DNA of 6,956 bases, from contig JAGLJD010000105.1 in NCBI GenBank assembly GCA_023142625.1, positions 1-6,956 of the forward strand. The letters are read 5' to 3'. The stretch's first letter is position 1; each line of letters opens with the position of its first letter. The stretch comes from Candidatus Parcubacteria bacterium. GTDB lineage: Bacteria > Patescibacteriota > Patescibacteriia > JAACEG01. The translations under genes and the position numbers were made by a program. Below are positions 5,161 to 6,956 of this stretch, piece by piece. The notes beneath the pieces are model-generated. The model saw nothing but the letters and a program-made list of their open reading frames with translations, did no database searches and was not told the DNA's origin.

Positions 5161-5166
5161 ATTATA
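5161..5166 (-). promoter_or_regulatory. Candidate -10 box for rplY
   Basis: A perfect TATAAT on the minus strand lies 17 bases before the rplY ATG. The -35 position is only A/T-rich (TTAAAA-like), so this is a weak call in very AT-rich DNA. If used, the leader would be about 10 nt. Confidence 0.35.
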
Positions 5167-5229
5167 CTTTGATGCTTTTGATTTTTTTAATAAAATTCGA
5201 CTTTAACTAACAATATAAATAAGTGAATA

Positions 5230-5274
5230 AATCCAAAATTCAAAACAATTTTGAATTATAAATCGTTTTGGATT
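5230..5274. repeat. AT-rich inverted repeats in the rplY upstream spacer
   Basis: The 235-bp gap 5145-5379 contains no gene. AATTCAAAA (5237-5245) and TTTTGAATT (5249-5257) form a perfect 9-bp stem with a CAA loop, and AATCCAAAA (5230-5238) pairs with TTTTGGATT (5266-5274) around it. Variants of GGATTTGTAATTTT and GTAATTTATTTGTAATTTT recur to about 5325. Such iterated AT-rich pieces are frequent in CPR spacers. One may end the rplU-zinc-ribbon transcript, but none is a convincing terminator. Confidence 0.45.
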
Positions 5275-5379
5275 TGTAATTTTAATTATTGTAATTTATT
5301 TGTAATTTTAGATTTGGAATTTATGTTTCAGATAAAAATTTACCAAAAAATCAGACAAAAAATATCAAAATTAAATTTT

Positions 5380-5724
5380 TTATCTTATTATCTCCTTAAA
5401 GTCTATTTTTTTATCTTCTAATATGCTATGAAGTTCTAAAACATCGTCGCTGTTGACATAGTCTCCATTTTGAAATTTGAGAACTTCAGACTTTTTTAAA
5501 TCAGTGGCAAAGGTGGCTATGCTAACGCCGAAAGGGCTATAATTTATTACTCCTAATAAATTGTTAAAGCATTTATGGCATTTAATGTAAATTAAATTGC
5601 TATTGCCGCCATCCTCTAAAATCGACACTTCTAAACTTCCATTTTTGTTTCCGCAAATTGGACAATTAGTGATTATATTCTCTAATTCTGATGAATTGTC
5701 AAAAACTGGCAAAGAATCAAACAT
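5380..5724 (-). CDS. Small zinc-ribbon protein of unknown function
   Basis: The 114-residue product has two Cys pairs, CPICG (Cys21, Cys24) and KCHKC (Cys49, Cys52), 24 residues apart, the layout of a zinc ribbon. The span between them (GSLEVSILEDGGNSNLIYIK) looks like the strands of such a ribbon. The remainder is mixed, with SPFGVSIATFATDLKKSE (63-80) and an acidic, probably helical C-terminus. There is no signal peptide. The ATG at 5724 lies 23 bases after the rplU stop on the same strand, with no promoter as good as that of rplU, so the two are probably co-transcribed. That suggests a role near the ribosome or RNA, but only by context. In many bacteria rpmA (bL27) follows rplU; this protein is not bL27. 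No Shine-Dalgarno is visible. Confidence 0.75.
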   Translation of the reverse strand: MFDSLPVFDNSSELENIITNCPICGNKNGSLEVSILEDGGNSNLIYIKCHKCFNNLLGVINYSPFGVSIATFATDLKKSEVLKFQNGDYVNSDDVLELHSILEDKKIDFKEIIR

Positions 5725-5747
5725 AAAAAATTTATAATTAAAATTAT

Positions 5748-6062
5748 TTATACTTTTGTTATTTTTACTTTTGTATAATTTTGTCTATGCCCTAATGTCC
5801 TTTTATATCTTGTCTTTGATTTATACTTCACTACAACGACTTTTTTATTTTTTCCCTGCTCAATTATTTCGCCCTGAACCTTAACGCCATCAATAAAAGG
5901 ATTGCCGATTTTAATCTCCTTTTCTTCCTTGTCTGAAACGAGCAAAACTTCTTCAAAATTAATTTTTCTTCCAATTTTTTCATCAATTTTTTCTATTTTT
6001 AAATCATCTCCTTTTTTAACTATATACTGTTTTCCTCCAGTTTTTATCACTGCTAAATTCAT
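5748..6062 (-). CDS. rplU: Ribosomal protein bL21
   Basis: bL21 is a 23S rRNA-binding protein of the large subunit, contacting domain II near bL20. The product has 104 residues, the normal length. The N-terminus AVIKTGGKQYIVKKGD (4-19), the middle IGNPFIDGVKVQGEI (52-66) and the C-terminal RNA-binding signature KTRYKRTLGHRQNYT (83-97) are all diagnostic. The ATG at 6062 gives exactly the family start. No Shine-Dalgarno precedes it, but a good promoter lies 30-58 bp upstream. It probably heads a two-gene unit with the zinc-ribbon gene. Confidence 0.97.
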   Translation of the reverse strand: MNLAVIKTGGKQYIVKKGDDLKIEKIDEKIGRKINFEEVLLVSDKEEKEIKIGNPFIDGVKVQGEIIEQGKNKKVVVVKYKSKTRYKRTLGHRQNYTKVKITKV

Positions 6063-6091
6063 ATTTTTTTCTAAATTTAAGTTATAAAATA

Positions 6092-6120
6092 ACCATACTC
6101 TAATCGCGCATTTTTGTCAA
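6092..6120 (-). promoter_or_regulatory. Sigma-70-type promoter of rplU
   Basis: On the minus strand a perfect TTGACA (6120-6115) is followed after 17 bases by TATGGT (6097-6092). The predicted start near 6085 gives a ~22-nt leader. It lies in the 88-bp gap behind yvcK, so rplU does not depend on yvcK transcription. Confidence 0.65.
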
Positions 6121-6150
6121 TACGAACATAAAAATTTTATTATGAAAAAT

Positions 6151-6956
6151 TTATAATTCGTAAATTATTTTAGCGATTTTGCCGCTGTCGTGCCGAACCA
6201 ATGCTCTTTTTATTGCGTCATTTTTAGCCTGTTTAAAAATTTTATCGCTTAAAAGATTACCGCCGATAAATTTTGTCTTTGTTGAACTGCTGTTTAAATC
6301 CTTATAATCTACAAGATATTCTCCTTTTTTAGAATATTTTTTTAATAAATTTTCCTCTGGTTTTTCTTTGTTAAAAATTAAATAATCAATGGCATTTTCC
6401 CCAATCTGTTTTTCCAATTCATTCAGATGCCCGACAACTGAAAGATTATGAGTATGCCCTAATTTTGTCATTAAATTGCATATATATATTTTTTTTGCCG
6501 TTGATTTTCTGACAGCGTCCGCAATCCCTTTTACTAAAAAATTAGGCGTAATGCTGCAAAACAGATTTCCCGGATTTATAACAATTTTATCAGCATTTTT
6601 AATGGCAAAAATGGCTTTTGGATTTGCTTCTGCTCTTGGTTCAAGTTTTAATTTTTTTAAATTGCTAATATCTGCTTCGTCAATATTATGCTGCCCTATT
6701 ATTTTTTTTCCGCTTTTCAAAACCGCTATCAATTTTGTATTTTTTAAAGTAACAGGGATGACTTTTCCTTTAATCCTTAAAATTTGCCCGGCATTTTCAA
6801 CCGCTCTGTCAAAACCGCCTGTTATTTTTTCTAAAGTTGATAAAAAAATATTGCCGAAATTATGCCCTTTTAATCCCCCCTTGATATAACGGTAGTTAAA
6901 CAATTCCCGCAATACTTGGCTTGATTCCGACAAAGCCACTAAGCATTGCCTTACAT
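6151..6956 (-). CDS. yvcK: YvcK/CofD-like gluconeogenesis factor, 5' end outside window
   Basis: YvcK proteins are Rossmann-type, CofD-related proteins; in Bacillus subtilis YvcK binds UDP-sugars and is needed for growth on gluconeogenic carbon and for normal cell-wall synthesis. The frame is open to the right edge, where it reads VRQCLVALSESSQVL, equal to the D(I/V)R-CL-ALS segment of the family, so the GTG at 6939 is an internal valine and not a start. Roughly 50-60 N-terminal residues with the nucleotide-binding glycine motif are missing. Visible hallmarks are YRYIKGGLKGHNFGNIFL, IKGKVIPVTL, ADKIVINPGNLFCSITPNFL, and KKIYICNLMTKLGHT, where homologues have GPGS-Y-SI and CN-MTQPGET. The C-terminus ends IYEL at 6154. 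No clear terminator follows. Confidence 0.92.
   Translation of the reverse strand, partial: VRQCLVALSESSQVLRELFNYRYIKGGLKGHNFGNIFLSTLEKITGGFDRAVENAGQILRIKGKVIPVTLKNTKLIAVLKSGKKIIGQHNIDEADISNLKKLKLEPRAEANPKAIFAIKNADKIVINPGNLFCSITPNFLVKGIADAVRKSTAKKIYICNLMTKLGHTHNLSVVGHLNELEKQIGENAIDYLIFNKEKPEENLLKKYSKKGEYLVDYKDLNSSSTKTKFIGGNLLSDKIFKQAKNDAIKRALVRHDSGKIAKIIYEL

Noticed and set aside
5221..5325. CRISPR array
   Set aside because: The repeated AT-rich pieces are short, irregularly spaced and have no unique spacers of constant length.
6476..6889. 137-aa plus-strand open frame
   Set aside because: It is antisense to yvcK, whose family motifs are clear on the minus strand.
6937..6939. GTG as the start of yvcK
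   Set aside because: The frame stays open upstream to the window edge with conserved residues (VRQCL), so the true start is outside.

Overview
The window looks like a piece of a small, AT-rich genome of the Candidate Phyla Radiation (Patescibacteria, Parcubacteria-like). This is inferred from the low GC, the sparse Shine-Dalgarno sequences, short spacers between single-copy housekeeping genes, the form of the SecA, bL25, bL21 and YvcK proteins, and a diversity-generating retroelement (DGR) of the type common in that group. The lineage is inferred from style and not proven. All coding uses the standard bacterial code.

Layout: (1) 1-649, minus strand, the N-terminal 216 residues of SecA. (2) 650-1331, a palindromic MITE/REP-like repeat, a second hairpin, and a gene for a small two-helix membrane protein with its own promoter and a strong ribosome binding site. 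(3) 1332-4440, a complete DGR: reverse transcriptase (minus), Avd accessory protein (plus, divergent, start codons overlapping by 9 bp), a hairpin terminator, the template repeat (TR, minus) inside a probable ~400-nt non-coding RNA, a strong terminator, and the target gene (minus) whose last 127 bp are the variable repeat (VR). (4) 4441-6956, housekeeping genes on the minus strand: rplY (bL25/CTC), a zinc-ribbon protein, rplU (bL21) and the 5'-truncated yvcK.

The DGR is the main result. TR (2800-2926) and VR (3295-3421) align without gaps over 127 bp. All 19 differences fall where TR has an adenine on the coding (minus) strand; 13 of the 32 TR adenines are unchanged and no C, G or T is changed. 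This is the signature of adenine-specific mutagenic retrohoming. All eight AAY asparagine codons of TR are changed in VR, and 15 residues of the target's C-terminus differ. The RT copies the TR RNA error-prone at adenines with help from Avd, and the cDNA replaces VR, diversifying the C-terminal, probably C-type-lectin-like, end of a 331-aa protein with no visible signal peptide.

Unusual points are the inverted avd gene with its 5' end embedded in the RT start, the probable separate promoter and terminator for the TR RNA, a 13-nt element shared by the target and TR promoters, and the IMH mismatch that falls exactly on the target stop codon.
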